From assembly GCA_021234155.1 (NCBI GenBank), contig JAJEKV010000021.1:11089523-11153522 (forward strand): 64,000 bases of DNA, written 5' to 3'. The notes below the pieces were generated by a model that ran no database searches, was not told the DNA's origin, and saw only the letters and a list, made by a program, of their open reading frames with translations. The translations under genes were made by a program, and so were the position numbers. Origin of the DNA: Isoetes taiwanensis. Taxonomy: Eukaryota; Streptophyta; Lycopodiopsida; Isoetales; Isoetaceae. Positions 12,510 through 23,556 of this stretch are shown in pieces. Each line of letters begins with the position of its first letter. The stretch's first letter is position 1.

Positions 12510-12890
12510 CCATGGAAATCTTCCTATTTTTTGTGGAAACCTTTCCGGCTTTCATTAAAACCAGGAAAGGTGGAAACTCGTCCTCCGAATTTCTAAATTT
12601 GGAAAATAGGAAGGGTTTTCATGGAAAATGGGAAGGGTTTTGAAAACTGGAAGGGTTTCCACGGAAAATGGGAAGGGTTTCACCCTTTATTTCTTTTAAT
12701 ATTTATAATATTCACACGCAGTAATCTTTATAAACCATGCTTTTCAAGATGGACACCGCCCATTAATGGGGCATGCCGTCACCCGAGATTTCAAAATTTA
12801 ATTCATATGAAAACCCTTCCTATTTTCTAATGCCATGGGAAAATAGAAAGGGTTTCCACAAACGGGAGAAAATAGGAAGGGTTTCCATAT
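12510..12890 (+). repeat. Cluster of GGAAAATAGGAAGGGTTTC motifs in both orientations
   Basis: The motif GGAAAATRGGAAGGGTTTYC and variants recur at about 12600, 12630, 12650, 12665, 12838 and 12866. Inverted copies occur near 12518 and 12806. The pair at 12806-12858 is a foldback. Related text appears near 44230-44290, beside the second copy of the dispersed AT repeat, so both probably belong to one repeat family. Confidence 0.65.
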
Positions 12891-12956
12891 CTGATCAAAA
12901 ATTTCTGAAGGTGTATTCTCTTTTTGCGCTTGCACTCTGCCATTGCATTCTTCTTA

Positions 12957-14028
12957 TGGATCCGGAGCTTGACGCATTTGAGCGACGTGAGGAGGATGCT
13001 TCTACAGATTCATCTCTATATGATTCAGACGAAATTGTAAGTGATTTTGCTTTTGAAAATATTGATAATGTTGCAAGTTTTGAGGATCTACATGATGAAG
13101 ACAATGCAGATCAAATATGGATTATGATCCCTTGGAAGAGGAAGTGCAACTATTTCCTCCTATTCCTGTAATCGCCTCAGCGGAGGGCTACATTTTTAAT
13201 GAAGATTCATACTATTTGATGGTGCATTGTGTCCTAAGTTCCATCCATCCCTCTATTCAAGATGTCCTTCAAGCAGATCCTAATTTTCCTGCGGGGTATG
13301 TTCGCCAGACACAAAAGCCACGATATACACAATGATAGAGAGGTGGTTGAGCTTCCAAGAGAAGTTGCAAGTCCATAGAGAATCCCGTCTTCTCATGCGC
13401 TGCAGAGCTCACGTCGAAGGTGGTCTAGGCCACTTGTCTATATGTCCCACTCTAGGTAACATGAAGAAGGTATCGCAGATTGGAGCCAAGTTTCATGGCA
13501 TTCTAGAAGATTATATGAGGCAATGCAGAGCTGACTCCAGAGCTGAGATATCGTGTGGAAATTTATGCAGCATATTGCAGTTGTCCAAGCGTGTTCTCTA
13601 GGTGCAGAGTACTACCTTGCTAAGCATCATCCTGGCTTGTATAAGATCCTCCATCTGGCTGTGAGTGTATATGAGGTTACTGGACTTCACCATGGAATTG
13701 AATTTCCAAAGGGCACAATGGAGACATTGCAAGAAGTCGCCCTCATGCTTGTAAAGAAGAAGCGACTCTTCAAAAGTGGGTCGATGTAACGATAATGCAA
13801 TTTGACAGAATCTAGGTGGCAGAGAAAGAAAAGCTGGAGCAAATTATCCAAGCCATACGACGAAATGTCAGATTGCTCGGTTCCATGGACAGGCTTGCAC
13901 CTGTGAAGTTCAAAGGATCTTATGCACAGTCGCAGGCTGCTGCGTGGGGACCTCTCTATCCATATAGAGGGCCTGGTCCATTTCGACAACAACCACCTCT
14001 CCACGCTGGAGGTAGGCCAAGGGGATGA
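12957..14028 (+). pseudogene. Broken ORF cluster of unknown family
   Basis: The reading starts with an ATG at 12957 giving an acidic N-terminus (MDPELDAFERREEDAS). It then shifts frame near 13117 (MDYDPLEEEVQLFPPIPVIA) and again near 13330 and 13550. A later section contains YYLAKHHPGLYKILHLAVSVYE, and the last contains EKLEQIIQAIRRNVRLLGSMD followed by a Pro/Gly/Arg-rich tail. The pieces lie on one strand in plausible protein order, which suggests one former gene with several frameshifts or unrecognised introns. I do not recognise the family. The adjoining dispersed repeats suggest a mobile element. Confidence 0.3.
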
Positions 14029-14129
14029 GCAAGCGTACATGTGAAGTTTCCCTTGGATGAAGAAATATAGAAATGATGTTATGTTGTACTCTATTATGTT
14101 GCATCATGACACTATGCTATACATAATTT

Positions 14130-14745
14130 TTGTTGCATAACCCTTGTCTTTGTTAAATATTATTGCGTCCTGCATGCAAGAGACCAAAAGAAAAAAAGAA
14201 ACAAACTTAAATAAATGATAAATGTAAACACGTATCTCAATACATATAAGTCATCAGCCCCTTGGCTTGTTACGAACCAGCCATAGTACATATAACAATG
14301 CAATAGCGGAGCAATGTCTTTGTAATCAATGACAAGCAACAAAGAAGAATTTCCAATCAAACAGATCATAAATTCTAAATAAATTGGAATCGCTAGCTCA
14401 TGTTTGAATTATAACTATGAAAATACAATCGTTCAAGGTAGAACCTACTTGAGTGGATATAGAAGGATCATTTCCATACCTCCTTTTTTGGTTGCACCTA
14501 AACTTAATATGATCAGCCCTTTTTTACCTTGCTAGAGAACAGCCTCAGGCTTTTCTTATTGCCATGAAAAGAAGAAGTAGAGATGCAATGAAACTGCACT
14601 TTGAGTGCTTTTGCATTAATATTTGAACAAATACATTTGAAGTTCTAGATTGGGTCAAAACCCAAGCATTTCAAATATTTATCAAAGGATGTGCATGTGC
14701 TAAGTGCATGTGCTTCGTATGCTATCATGAACAAGATTCGATCGT
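14130..14745. other. Interval without a recognised gene
   Basis: Nothing supported is visible. It is the left flank of the Ty3/gypsy element, and its last five bases (ATCGT) nearly match the five bases after the element's other end (ATCGC). Confidence 0.5.
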
Positions 14746-16321
14746 TGTGACGTCCCCTACTCGTATACGGTACCCTCACCGTATACAACCAGGAGTTCAT
14801 CCCCCATACCAGCTCCATGCCGATACAGGGCCCTCCACATGACACTGCAACCGTAACGGGTTCCAGTGGGAAGAGTGAAGGGGTCATTTACCCCGTCTCC
14901 CTCAGGGCCTATTTAGCTGCGGAAGCGTAAACATACATGTCAGTATATAAGAGCATCACCTATCCACCTCGATGGGTGGTCCGTCAACATCTGCATAGAC
15001 AAGATCAGCACAATACACATGGGAAATCCTACTCAAGGCTCAGACTCGAAGGGATGACTGATGGCTTGGGTCTCCAGAGTTCATTGCAGACAGAATTCAT
15101 GGCAATGCATTTGGCTGGCATAAGAACATGGCTTAGGGTTGTCCACTCCATCCGCCCCTCCTGTGCACACTTTGCAGAGTAGGCTGAAAAGTGTTGGGAC
15201 CTTACTGTAGCCCGCCGGATGCATAGCCAAAGGAACTATTCCTGGGTTGCATCTCCCCAGTTCCGATGGGGCAGGTAGGGATCTCTCCCTCCAGAGGTCT
15301 CCATGCTAACTCAAGGTGACTAGAGGGCCACCGCCCTTATTCGACTTAACCCACTAGAAAGTGAACACCACTTCACGGGTGTCGAGCCCATGCCTTACCC
15401 GCACTCAGTGGTAAGCCATTAGACCTAGTCACAATGATCCCCGGTAGGCCTTACACACCAGAGGGATCGATCAAGAGTTAGGACACGAACCTCCTTCTTA
15501 GCCAGTCTGGCCCCTTCACCCACAACCAGGTGTGGTTCTTGTACACAGGCCGAAACTACAGTGTGCTAGAGAGGCTAATCTAGGAGCATCTACTACTAAG
15601 CTTGAGGTCTCTACCCCCCTTCCCAATACAAGGAGTTCACAGAGATACATCATCCATATACATCACAGAAGAACGAAAGAACTAGATCTAATCTATCTCA
15701 TAGAGTTAGGTTCTTTAGTTAGAGTCTGGTATCTAGAGATCTAGAGGGCTGCTATGGGCAATTTAATAGGCTAAACCTACTGATTCAATGACTAGAAGAC
15801 GGTTTAGACTATTAAATTGACTAAATACCTGATCCTTGGCTTGCTCCTCCTGCTCTGAACTCGACCATCCTGCTAAACTGCTCGAATCAAGGGAAACTAA
15901 TGGTGCAATTCGCTCATACAGAGTCTGGGAGGTGGTTTTGGCTCTTGGAGCAACCAAAATAGAGCTCTAAAACCCTAGGAACGAAAATGGGCAAGTTAGG
16001 GTTTCTCCTATCTAAATAGACAAGGGGTTAGGGCTAGGGTTTCCAATTATCCCTTTAGGCATGTGGGATAATTGGGTATGGCCACTTGCCTTTAATGGCT
16101 AGGTGGCATAAATGTATCTACATGGGGAGGTGTGCACCTTAATAAATGTGCACATTGGTAAATATGCACATTAATAGTAAATGCACATACCTAGCAAGTT
16201 GCCCCCTAGGGGCTACCCACCTGGCTACACGTCGGCGTACACGTCAGTCGGAGTGGCGTGTACGCATGACGAGGCAGTACAGTATACGTCCTGGGACCGT
16301 ATACTGTGCTGGAACGTCACA
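14746..16321 (-). repeat. 3' LTR, full length (1576 bp)
   Basis: It begins TGTGACGTCC and ends GGAACGTCACA in plus orientation. Its inner 280 bases (16042-16321) match 25100-25380 with six substitutions and one indel by eye, about 2% difference, which suggests a fairly recent insertion. A purine-rich tract lies just inside it. Confidence 0.85.
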
Positions 16322-16336
16322 TTCTCCCCACCTTGA
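16322..16336 (-). other. Polypurine tract
   Basis: On the minus strand AAGGTGGGGAGAA directly precedes the LTR terminus TGTGACGT. This is the position of the plus-strand DNA primer in LTR retrotransposons. Confidence 0.75.
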
Positions 16337-16566
16337 AATGATGCTGTCCGCAGCATCGTGGGTCTCCCCACCTTGGGATCTTTCTAACCTGCAATCAACC
16401 TGATACATACAATATACTACTATAATATTTACACATTTATTAAGATTACCTTAAGGTAATATTTTTAGAACATTATTACGCCATTATCTTATGAAATAAC
16501 TTATCAATTGATAACATCATTAAAACAAGTTACTCAATAATTCACTTATCACGACAATTTAGTTTA

Positions 16567-19500
16567 TCAAAATTTTAATTTAACATTCGAGGTACTCTTC
16601 ATTCCTTGCAACACATTCCAACAAAATTTGTGTTGCAAGTCTTCGTAGCTCGACCTCCTTGCCCTCCGGAGCGCTCTTGTTTTCTTGAAAGATTTATCAA
16701 GAATCAAATCTGGAACTATTTCCAGCTGCTCCTCCGTCATTTCCAACAACGTTGGAGTGTCCAAGACTTCATCTGGATTTGGAGTATGCTTCTTCAATAA
16801 ACTCACGTGGAAGACTTTATGAATCTTTAGGTGTGCTGGCAAGTCTAACTTGTAGGATTGATTACCTACTCTCTTGACTATTCTGAAAGGTCCAGCCCAC
16901 CTTGGAGCAAGCTTCTTACAATTCCCGATGCGGAGCTTCGCCTGCTTCACTTTGATCTTGAGCCACACGTTGTCGCCAACTTCGAACTCCCTGACTGTCC
17001 GATGCTTGTCGGCGATGCTCTTCTGTCGACTCCTTACTGCTAGAAGATATCCCCGCACTTCTTCCACCAGCTGCTGCATGTCGGCCAACATCTGCTGCGA
17101 AACTTCTACTTTTGACACGGGATTGTGCCAAGTGTCTGGAGTTAGGCATTGATAGCCATAATTGATCATAAACGGCGACATTTGGGATGATTCCTGCTTG
17201 GTGCTATTGTGCGCAAACTCCACCAAGTGAATAAATTTTTCCCACATACCTTGCTTATTCCAGACATAGTTTCATAGCATATCCTCCAAAATCCTGTTGG
17301 TCCGCTCCGTTTGCCTGTCCGTCTGAGGATGATAGGCCGTGCTCATGGATAGCTTCGTCTGAATCGTCGCAAAGAGGTCTTGCCAAAAGGCACTCATGAA
17401 CTTCGGATCTCTGTCGGAGATGATCTCCCTCGGCATGCCATGGAGCCTGAAGATTTCTTTGGTGAAGAGCTTCGTTCTATCCATAGCCGTATCTGTGGTC
17501 CTGCAAGGCACAAAATGTGCCATCTTCGACAACTTGTCGACCACTACCATTAAGGCATCCTTCCCTCTTACTGTCCTTGGGAGCCCTGTTATGAAGTCCA
17601 TGCTGATGACCTCCCACTTAGCGTTTGGCACCGCTAATGGTTCCAATGCTCCTGGAATTCGAAGCTGCTCTGCCTTTGTCTGCTGGCATTGCTGACATTC
17701 CTTGATGTAGCGAGCTACCTGCTTCTTCATTCCTTGCCAATAATAGCTGCTGCGCACTTTGAAATATGTCTTCATGAATCCTGCATGGCCAGCTATTGGA
17801 CTGTTGTGTGCGTCATGAAGAATCAACTTCCTTACACCCGATGATTCTGGCACGCACAACTTGTTCTTGTGGTATAAGAGATTACCTTCCTTCTTAAAAT
17901 TTTTGAAGGTTTCTCTCTCCTTGTCTGTTCTTGCTTCCCTACATAAGCTTGCCTATACCTCCTTGAAGTCTACATCCGTTGACAAGGATTCTTCAATCTT
18001 CTTTCCGAAGTCGCTGGAAAGCGTCGAAATTGCATTGCAATGTACTCTAGTTGTCAGGGGATGCCTTGAAAGTGCATCTGCTACCACATTGAGCTTCCCC
18101 GGCTTGTAGACTATAACAAAGTCATACTCTTCGAGGAACTCCATCCACCTTCTCTGAGATGTGGTTGCGTGAATACATACTGGAGGCTCTGGTGGTCTGT
18201 ATCCAATTGGAACTTCCTTCCCAAGAGGTAGTGCCTCCAAATTCTTAATGCCCTGACATCTGCAAGCAATTCCTGATCATGGGTCGGGTAGCGCGTTTCG
18301 GCGTCGTTCATCTTCCTGGAATCGTACGCTACCACACGCTCTTCCTGCATGAGCACTGCACCTGTGGCTATCTTATTCGCATCTGTCGCCACAAGCTTAT
18401 CTTTCTCTGGATCTGGCAGGGTTAAGACGGGGGCGGTTGTCAAGGCTTCCTTCAGCAATTCAAACCCTGCCTGGGCTTTCTTGTACCAATGGTCTGCCCA
18501 ATCTTTCACCTTTTCCGCCCTCGTCAAGTCTCTTAGCGGGGCCGCTATCTTAGCAAAGTTCTTCACGAACTTCCTGTAGTACCCTGCTAGGCCAAGGAAA
18601 CTTCTGACCTCATGCACATTCTTCGGTGCCGGCCACTGAATGACGGCTTCAATCTTGGCGAGATCCGTCGAGATTCCTTCTGCTGATATTACATGACCCA
18701 GGTATTCCACCCTCTCCGTTGCGAAATGACACTTCGACAGCTTGGCGTACAACTGGTGCCTCCTTAATTTCTCAAGCACTCTCCTTAAGTGTTGCACGTG
18801 TTCCTCCAGGGATCTGCTATACACCAAAATGTCATCAAAGAATACTATCACAAAGGTGTCCAAGAACTCCCTGAAGATGTCATTCATGAGCCTCATGAAT
18901 GTTGCTGGGGCATTCGATAAACCGAAAGGCATTACCGTGAACTCATAGTGCCCATACCGCGTTCTGAAAGCGGTTTTATGGATATCTTCCTCCTTTATCC
19001 GGATCTGATGATAGCCTGACCTTAAGTCAATTTTGGAGAAGACCTTTGCACCTTGGAGCTGATCCATCAAGTCGTCCGATCTGGGGAGCGCATACTTGTT
19101 CTTGATGGTGTGCTTATTCAACTGCCTGTAGTCTATGCACATCCTCAAGCTACCATCCTTCTTCTTTACAAAAAGAATGGGTGCTCCAAACGGCGAGACA
19201 CTAGGTCTAATGAAGCCTAGGTTGAGCAACTCCTGCAGTTGCTTCTTTAGCTCTGTCAGCTCCTGCGTCATCATTCTGTATGGGGCCTTGCTTGTCGGCT
19301 TCGTCCCTGGTTCGAGTGTTATCTCGCACTCGACTCCCCTATAAGGAGGTAGCTGCTTGATCTCATCTGGAAAGAGATCGTGGAACTCCGTGATTAACTC
19401 AGCTACTTGCTTGGGCAATTTGCTGAGCCCCTTATCTTCCTTACCTTCTTCTGCTTTGGGTTCTTGAATCTCAAGCTTGAAGATATATGCTACCTGCTCA

Positions 19501-19935
19501 CTCTTTATGCACCTGAACAGCTGCTTACTAGACATGCACTGCATTATGGGAACAACTTCTTTACCTGTGATCTCTATGATCTTGCCATTGGGTGTTGTGA
19601 GAGTCACCTTCCGCTTTTCACAATCAATGAGGGCTCCTGCTAGACCAAGATACTCCATCCCGATGATTAAATCATACTTTCCAATGTTCATTACCTCTGC
19701 CCCCATCTGAATGTTAATTCCCGGCAATTCAATGTCGAAGTTGATTCTTTTGCCTGCCGTATGCCTTACTCCCCCATTTGCCAACACCACGGGTCTTGGC
19801 TTGGACTTCAAAGGCTTGAGCTTCAACATTTCTACCATTCTTGGGGATGCAAAGTTATGGCTACTTCCCGAGTCTATCAGGACTATGAAAGACTTGGCCT
19901 TGGCCTTCCCTACTGTAGAAATTACCTTATACTAG
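16567..19935 (-). pseudogene. Ty3/gypsy pol (protease, RT, RNase H, integrase), broken
   Basis: Protease appears as [10 protein letters not shown] near 19870, with an in-frame TAG just upstream at the expected start. RT follows ([37 protein letters not shown]) with the catalytic motif [10 protein letters not shown]. RNase H begins [17 protein letters not shown], where the family usually has DAS. A frameshift near 18200 moves the reading to [20 protein letters not shown]. Integrase has the HHCC finger (near 17800 to 17690) and a D,D,E core (MDFITGLP, ISDRDPKF, HPQTDRQTERTNR). A TGA interrupts at 17275, after LEDML, where CGA (Arg) would fit the family. The C-terminal domain (VGDNVWLK, KLAPRWAGPF) runs to 16567. 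The enzymes would copy and integrate the element if intact. Confidence 0.92.
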
Positions 19936-19982
19936 TTCTCTGCTTGTTCTGTGTCTATTGCGGCAAAGATATGACACTCGCC

Positions 19983-21263
19983 CTAAATATAGTCGCGGGC
20001 TGCCTCGTCGTCGTCGTCAGACGGAGTGTCCCAATCTCCCAACTCCGCTAGTGCTGCACTCATGACGTAGAGACAGTTCGCTGTCCTATGGCCTGGCTGG
20101 AAGCACCTGAAGCAAAGCTGCTTTTCTATGCACTCTTGCCTCTTTTCCTTGGGCATAGCCGGAAAAAAGGATCGCACTGCTTTGGAGTAGTTTGACCCCT
20201 CCTGCTTGTCCTTGAAGGACACCTGCTTTTTCTCCTGCTGCTTCCCCTGGTTGCCACCATATGGGGCTCTAGCTGGACCTGGGCTTGCCGCTCTAGGGCT
20301 ATAACTCCCTGCTGCCTTGCCTTTGTCCTGGTAATAGTGCTGCCTCTGCCCGCTATTCTGAGGTCCCGTCCCTTGCAAGCTTATTGCCTTAGACTCTGCT
20401 TCTGATACTATCTTAAGGTTTATTGCCCTTACAAGCTTGCGGATCTCATCATTCAGCCCTTCAATATAGCTCTCTACTGCATGCTTTTCCCTTAACTTTG
20501 GCACATAAAGCCTTAGTCTCATGAATTCCTTTGTATATTTCTGGACTGATTTGTTCCCCTGCTGCAACCTGTAGAACTGCTGCATCATGTTGGACTTGTT
20601 CTCTCTTGGGACATAGTGGCGCTTGAAAGCTTTAGCAAACCTCCTGAACCTGCAAGCATCCCTGCTTAAGCCATGGGCCTTGGCATAACCCTTCCACCAA
20701 ATGCGTGCTGCTCCTTTCAGGTTGGCTGTTGCCACCCTGCCTTTATCCTTGTCCTTCATACCATAAGCGTTGCCATATTCGCTCATTTCATCGAGCCAAG
20801 CCTCCGTTCTCGCCTGAGAATTGCTCGAGCTTCCTGGCCTTCCATACGTTTCCCAAAGCTGAATCTACCTTCTTCTGGTAGTCCGAGGTCTTCGCCTCTT
20901 TGGGTCTGTCATCCCTCCGGTTCTGCACTGGTTCAGCCTCTTCCTCGGAGTCAGAGTCTGAGTCCGAGCTTGAGTCGGAGGATTCCGTGCTGGAGGCCCT
21001 TCTTCTCTTGCTCCTCTTCTTGTCCTTGCCTGTTTTCCGAGCTGATGCTTGTGGCAACTGAGCGTTGCCCTCCGAACCAACTCCTGCTTGTGCGGCCAGG
21101 AAAGCCTTTATCTGCTCAAGGTCCGTCCTCATTTGCGATACTTCCTCCTCTGGGGTCATGGGTCCAAATGCTTCATACAGGCTCCTTGCCGGGGGTGGTC
21201 TGGGAAGACTCTGTTCTTCCCTATGATTTCGGCGTTGTCGTTCCCCTGAGCTCGGGTCTCTAG
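19983..21263 (-). pseudogene. Ty3/gypsy gag with zinc knuckle, one frameshift
   Basis: The N-terminal section is rich in Ser/Asp/Glu and Lys/Arg. A retrotransposon-gag domain follows (AARIWWKGYAKAHG, FKRHYVPRENKSNMMQQFYRLQQG, YTKEFMRLRLYVPKL). It ends with the CCHC knuckle CFRCFQPGHRTANC at about 20060-20110 and an acidic tail. A one-base shift near 20800 separates FSGEN from EAWLDEMSEYGN. There is no ATG at the 5' end. An acceptor-like TATGCAG precedes 21263, so gag may have been expressed from a spliced RNA. It would form the particle and bind RNA. Confidence 0.85.
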
Positions 21264-21486
21264 CTGCATACACAACTAGTTCATGGCTATATGGTTAGTT
21301 TTATTTGTTCTCTTGCATTATATGTGTTTGTTGGTATAGTTGTGGAACAAAATACATCAACAAAACATTTGAAGTGCAAAATAAATTATATTTATATTAT
21401 ATAATATCGTAATACAAAATCTCCGGGATCAAGAGTCTAACTATTCTTGAAATCGCCGGTAAGATGGGTTGTCCTCAAGGAACTTC

Positions 21487-22930
21487 TTAACTTGGGTCGT
21501 TCCTACCGAGCGTCCCAAGTTCCTGGGGACATTGCAAGGCTGACACCAACTCTTCTACTCTGTGGTCGGCGGTGTAGGCCGCGGTTACCGCCAATCTTCC
21601 CTGCCGTCGGTGGGGCACGGCGAAGTCGAAGATGTCAAGTGCCATTGCTCTCTTGACTAGGACAGCATAGTCGACATTTGTCGCTATTCGAGCATGCCTG
21701 CCGAAGCCTGAGAGTGCAATAAGCATGAACACTCCTTCTTCACCCCGGGGGCTGAATTTGCGGTGTATCACCGCTATTCTCCCATCCAGCAGCAGGGGCA
21801 GGTAGTACCGCAGTGACTTGTCATTGTGCGTCACTGAAGATTCTCCACTTGCTTGACCTCCAGCTCTATGCCGCCCGGCGTATTCGTCGACCTCAACCTC
21901 AGTCAGTTCCCGGTAGTCTACAATTGTGGAGTCGACTCGCCTGATGTCGATCCCTGCTCCTCTTGCTGGAGGTGGTGTCGAGGAGCTCGGCATTAAGATG
22001 CTCGTGGTCTTGCCACGGATCCCCATCGTTCACCGAGGGTGGGAACTCCTCCTCCGTTGGCGGCTCGGGCCCTTCCATCCCCGATGTTCGTTGTAGGCAC
22101 GGATGTCGGAAGTCGACTCCCCTGTGTAGGTGTCGGCTTCCCTGACTTGAAGCGGAAAGTTTGAGACTCCCCGGACGATGAAGTTGTTCAAGTCGGACTG
22201 CCGTAGTTGGTGCAGTAGTTCGTCAATCCGGAACTCGTTCTCCCTGCATTCAGGAAGGTTCTGGATGTCGCTGAGGAGTAGATACTCCTCTCCGTTGATG
22301 ATGATGGGGGCTAGGCTTGTGATGCCTAGCCCAAGTGGGGAGACGACTCGAGGGTCCGCCAGCTCGAAAGTTGGCCAGCTCCTCTTCGCTTTGCCGCTCT
22401 TCCTCCCGGAAGTCGAAGGTGTACTCTTCTGCCGTCCACTCATCTTCTTCTTCTCTTCCTCCTTGCTCTTGCTGGTACTGCAAAAGCATCTGCTCTTCTG
22501 CTTGGACTGCTATGGGGTCCACCTCAATGGGAGGAATAGAGGTTGCCCCCATTGGGTTTTCGGCGCGGTGGGAAAGGAAAATGGCTAAGGCGACGGTGTA
22601 GAAAAATCGGGTCCTGTCTAACCGCCGGGACCATGTAGTCCGGGTAACCTCTGCCTTGTTGGTCAAGTATTTGGCAATGTTCGGAACATCCCCCAAGGCT
22701 GCTTGAAGGGATGGGCGGGGAACAAAATACCCTATGCAAGGGGGGAGCTGCACTAGGGAGGGTCCTACCCTAGCTTGGAATTCTGCTAAAACTTGCCTGT
22801 ATGCTGGGGTTGCGTTCAGAGTGGCTTGGACATCTATTTCTTTCCTAAAGACTCGGAAGATGTCATTGACGTCGGCCTCGGCAGCATGGGCACTGGCGCT
22901 GTACCATCGCCTGAAGTCAGCAGTGGCCAT
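21487..22930 (-). pseudogene. Second extra gene of the element, unrecognised, frameshifted
   Basis: A genuine ATG at 22930 opens a ~190-residue stretch (MATADFRRWYSASAHAAE, then ADVNDIFRVFRKEIDVQATL), ending in an acidic run (EEEDEWTAEEYTFDFREEE). The reading then moves to a second frame near 22380 (ELADPRVVSPLGLGITSLAP, EEYLLLSDIQNLPE) and to further frames after about 22090, ending with LRYYLPLLLDGRIAVIHRKF and VDYAVLVKRAMALDIFDF at 21487. Codon-like content continues across all frames, so this was one protein of roughly 470 residues. I see no zinc finger, catalytic motif or membrane segment that I recognise. It lies between the H3-like gene and gag on the same strand, with its own TATA box. 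Confidence 0.5.
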
Positions 22931-23042
22931 TGATCTAGCGAAGAAGAGACTAGCAAACAGATGCAGAAGCGCCTCAGTGAGCTGGAAGATCGCCTAAGCA
23001 GTCAAGAGCAGACTTGTAGGGTGCTAAGTGAGAATTGGGGGA

Positions 23043-23054
23043 CCTATTTATAGA
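23043..23054 (-). promoter_or_regulatory. TATA box of the second extra gene
   Basis: TCTATAAATAGG reads on the minus strand about 113 bases before the ATG at 22930. The leader between them resembles the leader of the H3-like gene (GAGCAGA, AGGCGATCTTC-like blocks), which points to a shared origin of the two promoters. Confidence 0.65.
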
Positions 23055-23252
23055 AAAAGGGAAACCCTAATTTTTGGAAGACCTAGAATTTTACTGGGGT
23101 TGGGTGATTCTGATCTATTAAGAGGTGCAAATGAAGATTTGAAGACTACTTTTAGGGTTTGAGCATGCTAAGATCAACTAATGAACCTATTACAACGACT
23201 GGAGATCATTTGGACATGGCATGGTGAAGAAAATGCTGAGAGGTCTCACACG

Positions 23253-23303
23253 TTGCGCCCAGACCGATAATGAGAAGTTCATTTTCTGCCCTGGCGCGAC
23301 GTG
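23253..23303 (-). repeat. 51-base repeat, copy next to the second gene
   Basis: It matches 25047-25097 with two differences (core GCGCCCAGACCGATAATGAG). Here it is the centre of a foldback: GTCTCACACGTTGCGCC at 23243 pairs with GGCGCGACGTGTGAGAC ending at 23309, 16 of 17 positions. The two copies bracket the H3-like gene as direct repeats. Confidence 0.85.
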
Positions 23304-23556
23304 TGAGACATTGACTCTAATTGGGTTAAACTTGTCCAATTTGGGTGATCTAAGGGTCTAATTCTACTGGACTCGCCGAGTTAGGCAGAATTGACCCCTT
23401 ATTCGGTCAATTTGTGTGAGACATCGTCTCAATTTACTCAAAAAAGTCCAATTTAATCAAAACAAAAGCCAGAATTCGATATCTTAACCTAATTAAGCAA
23501 GATTAAACATATTATTTAACCAAAATTTCTTTGTATTAACAAAAATTTTCTAATGT

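Noticed and set aside
16567-16800. A chromodomain at the integrase C-terminus
   Set aside because: The residues after LILDK are Arg/Lys-rich but the aromatic cage and WKGY-like pattern are not seen in any frame.
20673-21263. Plus-strand 196-residue ORF
   Set aside because: It is the antisense shadow of gag, which has clear domains on the minus strand.
22030-22443. A reading starting MSGRQKSTPSTSGRKSGKAK, similar to an H2A or H4 tail
   Set aside because: It overlaps the acidic end of the preceding frame, and the protein-like sequence of the two frames joins a little downstream through a frameshift. The histone-like start is most likely an out-of-frame coincidence, although it is tempting beside the H3-like gene.
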